Positions 25,530 to 33,267 of a DNA stretch of 64,000 nt are shown here, piece by piece. The position numbers and the translations under genes are program-made. Source of the stretch: Pseudodesulfovibrio hydrargyri (GTDB lineage: Bacteria > Desulfobacterota > Desulfovibrionia > Desulfovibrionales > Desulfovibrionaceae). Position 1 is the first letter of the stretch. Every line of letters begins with the position of its first letter. Location of the stretch: positions 62,001 to 126,000 of the forward strand of contig NZ_LKAQ01000004.1 in NCBI RefSeq assembly GCF_001874525.1. The letters are read 5' to 3'. Below the pieces are notes generated by a model, which had not been told where the DNA came from, did no database searches, and saw nothing but the letters and a program-made list of their open reading frames with translations.

Positions 25530-26486
25530 TTACCGGACTTCGGTAATAAAGTTCACCGATTGGTCCAGGGCGAACGCCTTGTCGCCCACCTGGACGTTTT
25601 CGGCCGTTCCAAACCAGCTCAGGGGCAGCCTGCTCCGATTCACGTCCGGATTGCCGTTGAGCATGTAGTCGCGGACGGCGTTGGCCCGGGCCTTGGCCAG
25701 GGGAGCGTTCCCCTTGACGTAGGCGACGATGTTCACCGTCAACTCCCTGTTGACCCGCATCATCGCGCTAAGCACGTCCAATGAGGCCCTGCCGTCGGCA
25801 TCCGGGACGCTGGTTCCGGGTTTGAACGCCAGGCTTCTCAGCGTGACGTTGCGCTTGCCGATTATGTGATTGCGGTAGGTGAAGTCCCCGTGCAGATTGA
25901 GTTGCTCCGTGGCCGTCATGGCCATGCTCCCGTCGGGATAGTACTCAAGGAACCGCTTCCATGCCGCGATCTCATCGCTCGTTCTGTCAATTCCCCTCAA
26001 GGCCCGCGCCCTGTTGTACAGCGCTTCCGGGTTGTACGGGTCCAGCTTGAGGACCACCTCGTACTGCCTGAGGGCCTGCGCCCACTGTCCCCGGTCCGCG
26101 TAGCCGTGGCCCAGGTAGAGATGGGCGGAAATATGGTTCGGGTCCAGGCCGATGGCCTTTTCGTAGGCCGCCCTTTCCCGGTCGAAATCCATCATGGCCC
26201 AGTAGGCCACCCCGGTCCAAAAGACATAGTCCGCGCTCGCGGGATCCAGCCGCACGGCCTTCTGCAGATAGGGAAGGGCCTGCTCCGGCTTGTTCAGGGC
26301 CAGATAGTACCGGCCCACGTAATACGCCGATGGGGCGTCGTCGGGATTCTCCCTGAGCTGCCCGCTCATGACCTTGATCCCTTCCTCGTACTCTTCCTGC
26401 TCCAGGTAGTACGGTCCCATCACCGTGGCGCATCCGGCGGCGGACAGGACGGACGCGAGCAACAACACTGCAATGAACTTCTTCAC
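25530..26486 (-). CDS. TPR lipoprotein with OmpA-like C-terminus
   Basis: A 318-residue lipoprotein. A signal with lipobox SAAGC places it in the membrane, probably the outer one. Residues 30-190 hold about five tetratricopeptide repeats (for example PEQALPYLQKAVRLDPASADY and WAQALRQYEVVLKLDPYNPEA). The C-terminal 100 residues (VTLRSLAFKPGTSV, then ELTVNIVAYVKG...KARANAVRDYML) resemble an OmpA-like peptidoglycan-binding domain. It is just upstream of the repeat-rich secreted protein (17-bp gap), so the two may share a transcript and act in the envelope. Confidence 0.8.
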   Translation of the reverse strand: MKKFIAVLLLASVLSAAGCATVMGPYYLEQEEYEEGIKVMSGQLRENPDDAPSAYYVGRYYLALNKPEQALPYLQKAVRLDPASADYVFWTGVAYWAMMDFDRERAAYEKAIGLDPNHISAHLYLGHGYADRGQWAQALRQYEVVLKLDPYNPEALYNRARALRGIDRTSDEIAAWKRFLEYYPDGSMAMTATEQLNLHGDFTYRNHIIGKRNVTLRSLAFKPGTSVPDADGRASLDVLSAMMRVNRELTVNIVAYVKGNAPLAKARANAVRDYMLNGNPDVNRSRLPLSWFGTAENVQVGDKAFALDQSVNFITEVR

Positions 26487-26577
26487 TCAAAGGCTCCCAT
26501 GGGTTTCCGGGCCTCTCGACCCCTCTGTCGGATATACCGGGAATAAGGACCCAAGGTCACATATATCTCAAGAAATG

Positions 26578-27357
26578 TTAATTAGAGACGGAACGGCCGG
26601 TGAGACTGCGGTTGGTGAAGCCCAGGCGGATGGAGAGGTCGCCCAGGGAACCGCGATCGTCCAGCACGGCGGCCGCGCCGGCCGCGACGTCCCGGTCCTT
26701 GAGCCCCCGCTGCCGGGCGATGAGCACCAGGCGGATGAAGTAGCGCCACTCCGGGGTCAGGGAGCCCGCGTCGAACCCTGCCTTGAGCACGGCCCGGGTC
26801 AGTGCGTAGTCGAACCTGGCCTGGCCCAGGAGGGAAACCATCTCCGCGCCCGTCAGGAAGGAATCGGCAGACTGGCCGGAAAATTCGCCGACATAGGCCT
26901 GGACCTCCTCGCGCGGGGTCCCCTTGGCCACGCCCTCGCCCAGGGCCGTCAGCACGCGCGGGTCGACCTTGTCGCGCGGGCCGGGCAACAACTCGGCCAC
27001 GAAGAGGTAGTCGTCGATGCGGGTCCGCAGGGCGCGGACGATGAGCGCGGGCCGGACGCGCTTGGACAGCCCTTCCTCGAGCTTGTCCTCCAGCGGGCCC
27101 AGGGGGAGCCCGAGGCCGCAGGCCTCGATGAGCGGTTCGAACAGGGACGCCCCGTCCGCTTCGGACAGGTCGCCCGAGGCCACGGCGGTGCGGACGCGGT
27201 CAACGGTTTCGGAAGAAAGGCCGCACTCACCGGCGCGCTCGGCCATGGAGGCGAGGCCCGCATCCCCGGCTCCCGCCGGGCGCGCCGGGAAGGCCAGGCA
27301 CAGCGCCAGCAGGAGGGCCAGGGTACGGAGGGTATGGAGGCTATAATGTCTGTTCAT
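26578..27357 (-). CDS. Exported hypothetical protein, third gene of ECF sigma operon
   Basis: A 259-residue protein with an N-terminal signal peptide (LALLLALCLAFPARPAGA) and a helical, otherwise unrecognised body. Its start overlaps the end of the glycogen-binding-domain gene by 17 bp, making it the third gene of an operon begun by the sigma factor. It is presumably a periplasmic part of the same signalling or envelope-stress response. I know of no family for it. Confidence 0.75.
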   Translation of the reverse strand: MNRHYSLHTLRTLALLLALCLAFPARPAGAGDAGLASMAERAGECGLSSETVDRVRTAVASGDLSEADGASLFEPLIEACGLGLPLGPLEDKLEEGLSKRVRPALIVRALRTRIDDYLFVAELLPGPRDKVDPRVLTALGEGVAKGTPREEVQAYVGEFSGQSADSFLTGAEMVSLLGQARFDYALTRAVLKAGFDAGSLTPEWRYFIRLVLIARQRGLKDRDVAAGAAAVLDDRGSLGDLSIRLGFTNRSLTGRSVSN

Positions 27358-27913
27358 GTTCCCCGTTCACGAAGACTATGGAATTCCGGTTGCCGAACCC
27401 GTCGTCGCTGGTCATGGGCGCATTGGGGTCGGGCACGAGCTGCTTTCCGTTCACCAGGAACAGGTACTCATGGTCGCCCGGGGGAAGCTGGGCCTCGAGT
27501 ATCCAGGCCTGCGCGTCCGGACTGTACCACATGACCGAACGGTCCGCCCGCCAATTGTTGAAGGACCCGATGACCGAGACCCGGCGGGCGCTCATGTCCG
27601 TGTCGTGCAGGACGAAGCGCACCGTGGCAAGGCTCGGGCCGCCGCCGTCCATGGGGTTGTTGCTGGTCACGAGGACCAGGGCCAGCAGGGCCGCGGCCAG
27701 GGTCATGGCCGGGATGGCGGTGATCGGCCGGACGGTCAGGACCCTGGGGCGCAGCAGCCACAGGCGCAGCCTCGTGAGCAGCGGCGGGCGCTTGGGTTCG
27801 AGCCGCGACATGATCCGGGCGACCAGGTCCGCGGGCGGCTCGGCCTCGGGGCCGGTCTGCACGGCATGGATGATGATATCTTCCATATGTGTCTTGTTTC
27901 GATCTTCGGTCAT
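27341..27913 (-). CDS. Membrane protein with glycogen-binding (CBM48/AMPK-type) domain, putative anti-sigma partner
   Basis: A 190-residue protein: a cytoplasmic N-terminus of about 75 residues (EPPADLVARIMSRLEPKR), one membrane helix (ITAIPAMTLAAALLALVLV) and a periplasmic carbohydrate-binding-like domain with SVIGSFNNWRAD, WILEAQLPPGDHEYLFLVNG and DPNAPMTSDDGFGNRNS, all typical of CBM48/AMPK-beta. The ATG overlaps the stop of the sigma-factor gene (ATGA). Such layout suggests it holds the sigma factor at the membrane, although no ZAS-type anti-sigma motif (HxxxCxxC) is present. The signal it binds is unknown. Confidence 0.8.
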   Translation of the reverse strand: MTEDRNKTHMEDIIIHAVQTGPEAEPPADLVARIMSRLEPKRPPLLTRLRLWLLRPRVLTVRPITAIPAMTLAAALLALVLVTSNNPMDGGGPSLATVRFVLHDTDMSARRVSVIGSFNNWRADRSVMWYSPDAQAWILEAQLPPGDHEYLFLVNGKQLVPDPNAPMTSDDGFGNRNSIVFVNGEHEQTL

Positions 27914-28467
27914 GGGTTGCTCCCCCCGTCGAATCGGTGCCGGACCATGTCCAGTCCTCTGCTCAGGCGCATCTTGACGGCGCTCACGCCGATCCCCAGG
28001 GTGCTCGCGATTTCCTGCATGGTGAAATCGTGGCGGTACCGGAGAATGAGCGCCTCGCGGTATTTCGGGTCCAGGGCCATCACGGTCTCGAAGGCCTTGG
28101 CCCCGTCGAGGCGGTCGTTCATGGCCCTGGACTCGTCCCGCCTGTCCTGTTCGCGGACCATGACCGACGCGTCCTCGACGAACACGTGCCGGTCCCGGCC
28201 CTCCTTGCGGAGCCAATCCCGAGCCACGTTCAGGGCCAGCGTGTACAGCCATGGGAAGAACCGCCTGCGCTGGTTGAAGGTCTCGAGTTTCTCGTAGGCG
28301 CGGACAAAGGCGTCCTGGGCGAGGTCGGCCGAGACGTCCGCGTCGCCCGTCATGCGCAGCATGAGATTGTACACGGGCCCCTGGTACTCGCGCACCAGAT
28401 CGCCGTACAGCCGGACTTCGCCCAGCAGGATGTTCCGTACAATTTCCGCTTCGCGTTTCTCTTTCAT
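27910..28467 (-). CDS. ECF-type RNA polymerase sigma factor
   Basis: A 185-residue sigma-70 group 4 protein. Region 2 is MLRMTGDADVSADLAQDAFVRAYEKLETF with FPWLYTLALNVARDWLRKE; region 4 is KYREALILRYRHDFTMQEIASTLGIGVSAVKMRLSRG, each cited in parts no longer than the motif. It is similar in layout to RpoE/SigW. It is transcribed with a membrane protein and an exported protein that probably control it. The targets are unknown; autoregulation is likely but its promoter was not resolved. Confidence 0.92.
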   Translation of the reverse strand: MKEKREAEIVRNILLGEVRLYGDLVREYQGPVYNLMLRMTGDADVSADLAQDAFVRAYEKLETFNQRRRFFPWLYTLALNVARDWLRKEGRDRHVFVEDASVMVREQDRRDESRAMNDRLDGAKAFETVMALDPKYREALILRYRHDFTMQEIASTLGIGVSAVKMRLSRGLDMVRHRFDGGSNP

Positions 28468-28607
28468 TGTCCTTCCGGCGGGCCCTTGCGGGACCGCAAC
28501 TCATCTGCACCCTACTATACGCGCCCGCGCCGGTCCGGGTCACAACCCTTGCCCGCGGTTTCGGACTAGGCTATCAACGTACACGAATAGACAAGGAGAC
28601 AACAACC

Positions 28608-29129
28608 ATGGATCCCCGCGATAATCCGGTGCTCCGAGCCCTCCGCGAGCGCCGCTCCATCCGCAAGTTCACCCCGGAGCCGGTCGACAAGCGGACCCTG
28701 ACGGCCATCCTGGAGGCCGGACAGTGGGCCCCCAGCGGCAAGAACAACCAGCCCTGGCGCTTCCTGGTCGTCACCCGTGACGATCCGCGCATGGACAAGC
28801 TGGCCGCCTGCACCCAATACACGCCCATCGTCCGCGCCTCGGCGGCATGCATCTGCGTATTTCTGGACAAGCGGTCCATGTACAGCGAGATGAAGGACCA
28901 CCAGGGGGCCGGGGCATGCATCCAGAACATGCTCCTGGCCATCCACACGCTGGGCCTGGGCGCGGTCTGGCTGGGCCAGATCGTCAACGACCAACAGGCC
29001 GCCCTGTCCGCCCTGGGGTTGTCCGGGGCCGAACTGGAACTCCAGGCCGTCCTCGCTCTGGGCCACCCGGACCAGAAAGGCGGCTCCAAACGCAAACCCC
29101 TGTCCGAACTCATGCTGGAGGATTTTTGA
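28608..29129 (+). CDS. Nitroreductase-family protein
   Basis: A 173-residue FMN-dependent oxidoreductase. The N-terminal RERRSIRKFTPEPVDK binds FMN phosphate through the RRSxRxF arginines; the middle AGQWAPSGKNNQPWRF and the late LGLGAVWLGQI are family motifs. It reduces quinones, nitroaromatics or flavin-linked substrates. It starts after AAGGAGA and its stop overlaps the next start, opening a redox operon (metallo-beta-lactamase, selenoprotein, flavoprotein, ComF). Confidence 0.93.
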   Translation: MDPRDNPVLRALRERRSIRKFTPEPVDKRTLTAILEAGQWAPSGKNNQPWRFLVVTRDDPRMDKLAACTQYTPIVRASAACICVFLDKRSMYSEMKDHQGAGACIQNMLLAIHTLGLGAVWLGQIVNDQQAALSALGLSGAELELQAVLALGHPDQKGGSKRKPLSELMLEDF

Positions 29130-29749
29130 TGGATATCGTCACGTTCCCGCTGGGGCACATGCAGACCAACTGTTATGTGGTGAGCAACGGCCGCGAGGCC
29201 GTGGCCGTGGACCCCGGCGGCGACCCCGCCCCCCTGATCGACCACCTCGAGGCCAAGGGACTGACCCTGACCGCCATCCTGAACACGCACCTGCACTTCG
29301 ACCACACCGGGGGCAACAAGGCCCTTTCCGAGGCCACGGGCGCGCCGATCATGGCCAACGACGCTGACGCCTACCTCCTGGAGACCTGGCTGGGCAGAGG
29401 CGGCGACATGGGGTTGCCGCCCATCGATCCCTACGAGTGGAAGAACCTCGGGCCGGGCGATACCATCCTTGCCGGGGTCCCGTGTTCCGTCTTTCATACC
29501 CCTGGCCATTCGCCGGGCAGTCTGACCTTCTATTTCCCGGACGCCGGGGCCGCCCTGGTGGGCGATCTGATCTTCTACCGCTCCATCGGGCGCACGGACT
29601 TTCCCGGCGGCGACCTCGACACGCTCAAGCGCTCGGTCCGGGAGCGCATCTTCACCCTGCCGCCCGAGACCAGGCTGTTGTCCGGCCACGGCCCGGAGAC
29701 CTCGGTCGCGGACGAGCAAAACCACAACCCGTTCGTCGGGGGATTCTGA
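29129..29749 (+). CDS. Metallo-beta-lactamase-fold hydrolase (glyoxalase II-like)
   Basis: A 206-residue protein with the metal-binding THLHFDHTGG motif (HxHxDH), a third histidine in TPGHSPGS, an aspartate in ALVGDLIF and a final histidine in LLSGHGPET. The length and GHSPGS region fit YcbL/glyoxalase II-type hydrolases. It begins on the stop of the nitroreductase (TGATG) and ends 2 bp before the selenoprotein start. It is a cytoplasmic hydrolase for a thioester or similar substrate (inference). Confidence 0.92.
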   Translation: MDIVTFPLGHMQTNCYVVSNGREAVAVDPGGDPAPLIDHLEAKGLTLTAILNTHLHFDHTGGNKALSEATGAPIMANDADAYLLETWLGRGGDMGLPPIDPYEWKNLGPGDTILAGVPCSVFHTPGHSPGSLTFYFPDAGAALVGDLIFYRSIGRTDFPGGDLDTLKRSVRERIFTLPPETRLLSGHGPETSVADEQNHNPFVGGF

Positions 29750-29751
29750 CC

Positions 29752-29994
29752 ATGAGCGAGCCCGTTCGCATCGACATCCGCGACAAGTGTTGAGGAGTGG
29801 GACTGGAGGTAGGTTGGTACCTCCGTTTCGCCCTGACGGACCGCGTCGAGGCCCAGGTCGCCCTCAAGGCGGCCCCGCAGGTGCGCCACCAGGCGCACGT
29901 CTTCCCGGACTGGGCCTTCGAGATCGAGGAGTTTGAGGACCACGCCCTTGCGGTCATGACCCGCAGGCAACCCGTGTACGACAAGGAGCCCTGA
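29752..29994 (+). CDS. Small selenoprotein with Cys-Sec motif (in-frame TGA read as selenocysteine)
   Basis: The frame begins at ATG 29752, nine bases after a GGGGG site, and reads MSEPVRIDIRDKC, then TGA at 29791-29793, then GVGLEVGWYLRF and on to a stop at 29994, 80 residues in all with Sec at 14. Support for readthrough: a SECIS-like hairpin starts a few bases later with its GGU loop 18 bases after the TGA, the distance of E. coli fdhF; the reading after TGA is protein-like (VFPDWAFEIEEFEDHALAVMTRRQPVY); and its stop overlaps the next gene's ATG (TGATG) exactly as throughout this operon. The product would hold a vicinal Cys-Sec pair, probably a redox or metal site. I do not recognise the family. 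Ordinary gene callers would end it after 13 codons or start it at GTG 29797. Confidence 0.75.
29805..29824 (+). promoter_or_regulatory. Putative bacterial SECIS element
   Basis: GGAGGTA (29805-29811) and TACCTCC (29818-29824) form a perfect 7-bp stem around the loop GGTTGG. A GGU at the start of the loop is the SelB-recognised feature of bacterial SECIS elements. It lies 18 bases after the TGA at 29791-29793. The bulged U of the E. coli fdhF element is not obvious. Confidence 0.7.
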
Positions 29995-30656
29995 TGGACC
30001 ACGCCGCCGTTTTCGCCTGTTCCCACCGCCGGGGGGGCAACTCGGACCACGCCGCCGTTTTCGCCTGTTCCCACCGCCGGGGGGGCAACTCGGACCACGC
30101 CGCCGAACTGCTGGCCAGGGGGGTGCGCGAGGCGGGCGGCCGGGCCGAGGTGCTTTACGTGCGCGATTTCAAGGTCATGCCCTGCCTGGCCTGCGGCTAC
30201 TGCGACTCGCCGGAGCGGACCGGTCGGGAGCGCTGCGTGCTCGGGACCACGGACCAGGCCTGGGACCTCTTCGCCCACTGCCTGTCCGCCCGGACCATCC
30301 TGTTCGCCTCGCCCATCTACTTCTACCACCTGCCCTCGCGGCTGAAGACCTGGATCGACCGGGGCCAGCAGTTCTGGCGGGCCCGGCTGGACGACGAGCC
30401 GTGGATCAGGGACCTGCCGGAGCGCACGGCCCACGCGGCGCTGCTGGCGGGCCAGCCCTCGGGCGAAAAGCTCTTTGACGGGGCGCGGCTGACGCTCAAA
30501 TATTTCGTCAAGAATTTCAACATGGCCCTGGCCGCCCCCCTGGTCTTCCGGGGGGTGGACACGCGCAGCGACCTGCGGGCCAGGTCCGACTTCGAGACGC
30601 GCATCGTCGAGCTGGGAGCCAAAGCCTGGGAAACCGGCCCGGACCGGACGGGCTGA
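29994..30656 (+). CDS. Flavodoxin-fold NAD(P)H/FMN reductase, iron-sulfur-flavoprotein-like, with duplicated N-terminus
   Basis: A 220-residue protein of the NADPH-dependent FMN reductase/iron-sulfur flavoprotein type. The first strand and phosphate-binding loop (FACSHRRGGNS) are followed by AAELLARGVREAGG, then VMPCLACGYCDSPERTGRERC, a C-x2-C-x2-C-x9-C motif near the iron-sulfur-flavoprotein pattern, and ILFASPIYFYHLPSRLKTWIDR, the usual flavin loop. Sixteen residues at the start (DHAAVFACSHRRGGNS) are repeated exactly by a 48-bp tandem duplication, so two phosphate loops stand in a row; the second alone would suffice. It overlaps the selenoprotein stop and precedes comF by 5 bp. Confidence 0.85.
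   Translation: MDHAAVFACSHRRGGNSDHAAVFACSHRRGGNSDHAAELLARGVREAGGRAEVLYVRDFKVMPCLACGYCDSPERTGRERCVLGTTDQAWDLFAHCLSARTILFASPIYFYHLPSRLKTWIDRGQQFWRARLDDEPWIRDLPERTAHAALLAGQPSGEKLFDGARLTLKYFVKNFNMALAAPLVFRGVDTRSDLRARSDFETRIVELGAKAWETGPDRTG
29997..30092. repeat. Exact 48-bp in-frame tandem duplication
   Basis: Bases 29997-30044 are repeated exactly at 30045-30092, and the first 12 bases (GACCACGCCGCC) occur a third time at 30093, where the native sequence continues. Slippage between the two native copies of that 12-mer would make this duplication. It may be a recent change or an assembly artefact. Confidence 0.9.
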
Positions 30657-30661
30657 CCCGC

Positions 30662-31402
30662 GTGTTCCGGCCGGTCCGAAACCTCGCCCGGCGGCTCGGC
30701 CTGCGGGCCGGACGCTGCGCGGTCTGCTCCGCGATCCTGGCGGACGGCGGCCGTTCCCTGTGCGCGGCCTGCGCGCAGAGTCTGCCCCTGCGCACCGGGG
30801 GGCTGTGCCCGGCCTGCGGGGAGATGTCCGGCCGGGAGGCGGACCCGCCCAGCCTGTGCCCGGAATGCCGGCACGATCCGCCGCCCTGGGACGAACTCTA
30901 TTTCCACGGGCAATACGCCGGGGTCCTGCGCGGCCTGATCCTCGGCTACAAGTTCCACAACCGGTTTGAGCGCAACCGGCTCCTGGCCGCTCTGGCCGTG
31001 GCCGCCTTCTCCGCCCGGCCGGCGCGCGCGCCCGACGCGGTGGTCCCGGTCCCCCTGCACGACCGGCGGCTGGTCTGGCGCGGCTTCAACCAGAGCCTGG
31101 AGATCGCGCGCGGCCTGGCCCGGCACGTGGACAGGCCCCTGCTGGTCCACGGGCTTACGCGCACGCGCAACACCCCGCCCCAGACCCGGTTCGGACTCAA
31201 GGAGCGGCAGGCCAACATCAAGGGGGCCTTTGCGGCGGACCCGGCCTTGGTCAAGGGCAGGCGGCTGCTCCTGGTGGACGACGTGTACACCACGGGCTCG
31301 ACCCTGCGGGAATGCGCCCGGACCCTGAAGCGGGCGGGCAGCAAAGGGGTGGACGTCCTGGTCCTGGCCCGGGCCCAGCGGGAGCCCACCGGACCTCTGT
31401 GA
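30662..31402 (+). CDS. ComF-family phosphoribosyltransferase-like protein
   Basis: A 246-residue ComF-type protein. Zinc-finger cysteines stand at CAVC, CAAC, CPACG and CPEC in the first 65 residues, then a phosphoribosyltransferase domain with VVPVPLHDRRLVWRGFNQS and the PRPP loop RRLLLVDDVYTTGSTLRE. ComF works in DNA uptake in competent bacteria, but distant species keep it for repair or fork-restart roles. It starts at a GTG, 5 bp after the flavoprotein gene, and closes the redox operon. Confidence 0.92.
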   Translation: MFRPVRNLARRLGLRAGRCAVCSAILADGGRSLCAACAQSLPLRTGGLCPACGEMSGREADPPSLCPECRHDPPPWDELYFHGQYAGVLRGLILGYKFHNRFERNRLLAALAVAAFSARPARAPDAVVPVPLHDRRLVWRGFNQSLEIARGLARHVDRPLLVHGLTRTRNTPPQTRFGLKERQANIKGAFAADPALVKGRRLLLVDDVYTTGSTLRECARTLKRAGSKGVDVLVLARAQREPTGPL

Positions 31403-31465
31403 TATATGTATTGTCCGGAGTCTTGGGAAAAGGGCAAAAAAAAGCGAAAAAAGCGGGATCGGGGC

Positions 31466-31494
31466 TTGACTTCCACCGACTGTTGCGGCTAGGT
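31466..31494 (+). promoter_or_regulatory. Sigma-70 promoter of rplU-rpmA
   Basis: TTGACT (31466-31471), a 17-base spacer, then CTAGGT (31489-31494), about 30 bp upstream of the rplU ribosome-binding site. It is preceded by an A-rich tract (31433-31452). Confidence 0.6.
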
Positions 31495-31525
31495 TGCCTC
31501 CTCTTACGAATTGGAGGTTTTAACT

Positions 31526-31837
31526 ATGTTCGCTATCATCGAGACCGGCGGGAAACAGTACCGCGTTGAAGAAGGTCTTGAACTCAATGTAGATTTGCTG
31601 AAGGCCGATGCCGGCGATTCGCTGAGCATCGATTCCGTTCTCCTGGTCGACAACGACGGCGACACCAAGATCGGTGCCCCGTACGTCGACGGCGCAAAGG
31701 TCGAGTGCGAAGTCCTGGGCCATCTCCGCGGCGACAAGGTCGTGGTCTTCCACAAGCTGTCCAAGAAGGACGCCCGCAAGACCCAGGGTCACCGTCAGGA
31801 TTACACCAAACTTAAAGTCAATTCCATCACGGCCTAG
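31526..31837 (+). CDS. rplU: Ribosomal protein L21
   Basis: A 103-residue protein with [17 protein letters not shown] at the N-terminus and the conserved C-terminal [15 protein letters not shown] region, which contacts 23S rRNA. The start is ATG 31526, with TTGGAGG ahead. It is followed after 20 bp by rpmA and, past a terminator, obg: the standard bacterial order. Confidence 0.98.
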   Translation: MFAIIETGGKQYRVEEGLELNVDLLKADAGDSLSIDSVLLVDNDGDTKIGAPYVDGAKVECEVLGHLRGDKVVVFHKLSKKDARKTQGHRQDYTKLKVNSITA

Positions 31838-31857
31838 CGCCAGGAAGGGAGGATAAC

Positions 31858-32127
31858 ATGGCTCATAAGAAAGCTGGTGGTAGCTCCAGAAACGGTCGCG
31901 ACAGTGCCGGTCAGCGGCGCGGCGTGAAGCGCTTCGGCGGTCAGGAAGTGGTTGCCGGAAACATCCTCGTGCGGCAGCTCGGTACAAGATTTCACCCCGG
32001 CGACGGCGTCGGCATGGGCAAGGACTACACCCTGTTCGCCCTGGTCGACGGCGTGGTCAAATTCGAGAAGTTCACCCGCAAGAAGGTCGTCAAGACCCGT
32101 GTGAGCGTGACGCCCGCCGAGGCCTAG
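31858..32127 (+). CDS. rpmA: Ribosomal protein L27
   Basis: An 89-residue protein with [20 protein letters not shown], the standard L27 start without the Firmicutes N-terminal extension, and [20 protein letters not shown]. Its basic N-terminus reaches the peptidyl-transferase centre. It is co-transcribed with rplU and followed by a clear terminator. Confidence 0.98.
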   Translation: MAHKKAGGSSRNGRDSAGQRRGVKRFGGQEVVAGNILVRQLGTRFHPGDGVGMGKDYTLFALVDGVVKFEKFTRKKVVKTRVSVTPAEA

Positions 32128-32152
32128 TTCTCGATTACGCAAGCATAGTTGC

Positions 32153-32188
32153 CGGGCAGGGAGACGTCATGCTCCCTGCCCGTTTTTT
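32153..32188 (+). terminator. Terminator after rpmA
   Basis: CGGGCAGGGAG (32153-32163) pairs with CTCCCTGCCCG (32172-32182) around 8 bases, followed by six Ts. It separates L21-L27 from obg, so obg is probably transcribed by readthrough or its own promoter. Confidence 0.95.
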
Positions 32189-32235
32189 GCGTTGAGGGAA
32201 CGGCGGCCAACCGGGCAAAAGAGTAAGGAAACGAC

Positions 32236-33264
32236 ATGAAATTCGTGGATGAAGCGACCATCAAGGTGGCGTCCGGCAAGGGCGGCAACGGCTGCGCCAG
32301 CCTGCGGCGCGAGGCCAACCTGCCCAAGGGCGGCCCGGACGGCGGCGACGGCGGCAAGGGCGGCGACGTGATCCTGCGCGGCTCCGGCCGACTGATGTCG
32401 CTCTACGATTTCCGTCTCAAGCGCCACTACACGGCCAGAAACGGCCAGGGAGGCATGGGCCGCGACCGCTACGGCAAGGCCGCCGACGACCTGATCGTCG
32501 ACCTGCCCGTGGGCACGCTCATCTTCGAGATCATCGAGGAAGAGGACGGGACCGTCCGCGAAGAATTCATCGCCGACCTGGTGGAGGACGGCACCGAGAT
32601 CGTCATCTGCAAAGGCGGCGACGGCGGACGCGGCAACCTGCACTTCAAGTCCTCGGTCAACCGCACCCCGCGCTACGCCGAACCCGGCTTTCCGGGCGAG
32701 GAGAAGCAGCTGCGGCTGGAACTCAAGATCCTGGCCGACGTGGGGCTGCTCGGCCTGCCGTCGGCGGGCAAGTCCACATTCATCTCCAAGGTCTCGGCCG
32801 CCCGGCCCAAGATCGCTGCCTACCCGTTCACCACCCTGGTGCCCAACCTCGGGGTCATCGAAAACGACGACTTCACGCGCATGGTCATCGCCGACATCCC
32901 CGGCCTGATCGAAGGGGCCAGCGAGGGGCGCGGCCTGGGCATCACCTTCCTCAAGCACGTGGAGCGGACCCGCTTTCTGGTCCACATCCTGGCCGCCGAG
33001 GACGTCAACCGCGACGATCCGACCGACGGCTACGCCATGCTCAACCAGGAGCTGCGCGAATACAACGCCGAAATGGCCCGAAAGCCGCAAATCCAGGTCA
33101 TCAACAAGATCGACACCCTGTCCGAAGAGGAACTGGCCGACATGAAGGCCAAGGTCGCGGCTTCCGGGGAAACGGTCCACTTCATCTCCGCCCTGACCGG
33201 CGAGGGCGTGGACGAGCTGCTGGACGCCATGTGGTCGCAGCTCGCCCGACTCGACGGGGAATAA
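32236..33264 (+). CDS. obg: Obg/CgtA GTPase
   Basis: A 342-residue ribosome-assembly GTPase. The glycine-rich Obg fold fills the first 158 residues (KFVDEATIKVASGKGGNG, GGPDGGDGGKGGDV). The G domain follows, with G1 GLPSAGKST (about 167-175), switch FTTLVPNLG, G3 DIPGLIEGA, G4 NKID and G5 SALTGEG. It lacks the extra C-terminal OCT domain. It ends 3 bp before the convergent decarboxylase-like gene. Confidence 0.98.
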   Translation: MKFVDEATIKVASGKGGNGCASLRREANLPKGGPDGGDGGKGGDVILRGSGRLMSLYDFRLKRHYTARNGQGGMGRDRYGKAADDLIVDLPVGTLIFEIIEEEDGTVREEFIADLVEDGTEIVICKGGDGGRGNLHFKSSVNRTPRYAEPGFPGEEKQLRLELKILADVGLLGLPSAGKSTFISKVSAARPKIAAYPFTTLVPNLGVIENDDFTRMVIADIPGLIEGASEGRGLGITFLKHVERTRFLVHILAAEDVNRDDPTDGYAMLNQELREYNAEMARKPQIQVINKIDTLSEEELADMKAKVAASGETVHFISALTGEGVDELLDAMWSQLARLDGE

Positions 33265-33267
33265 ACC

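Noticed and set aside
29797..29994. A separate 65-codon gene starting at GTG 29797
   Set aside because: The GTG lies inside the SECIS-like stem region with no ribosome-binding site, and the frame upstream of the TGA is continuous with it and has one.
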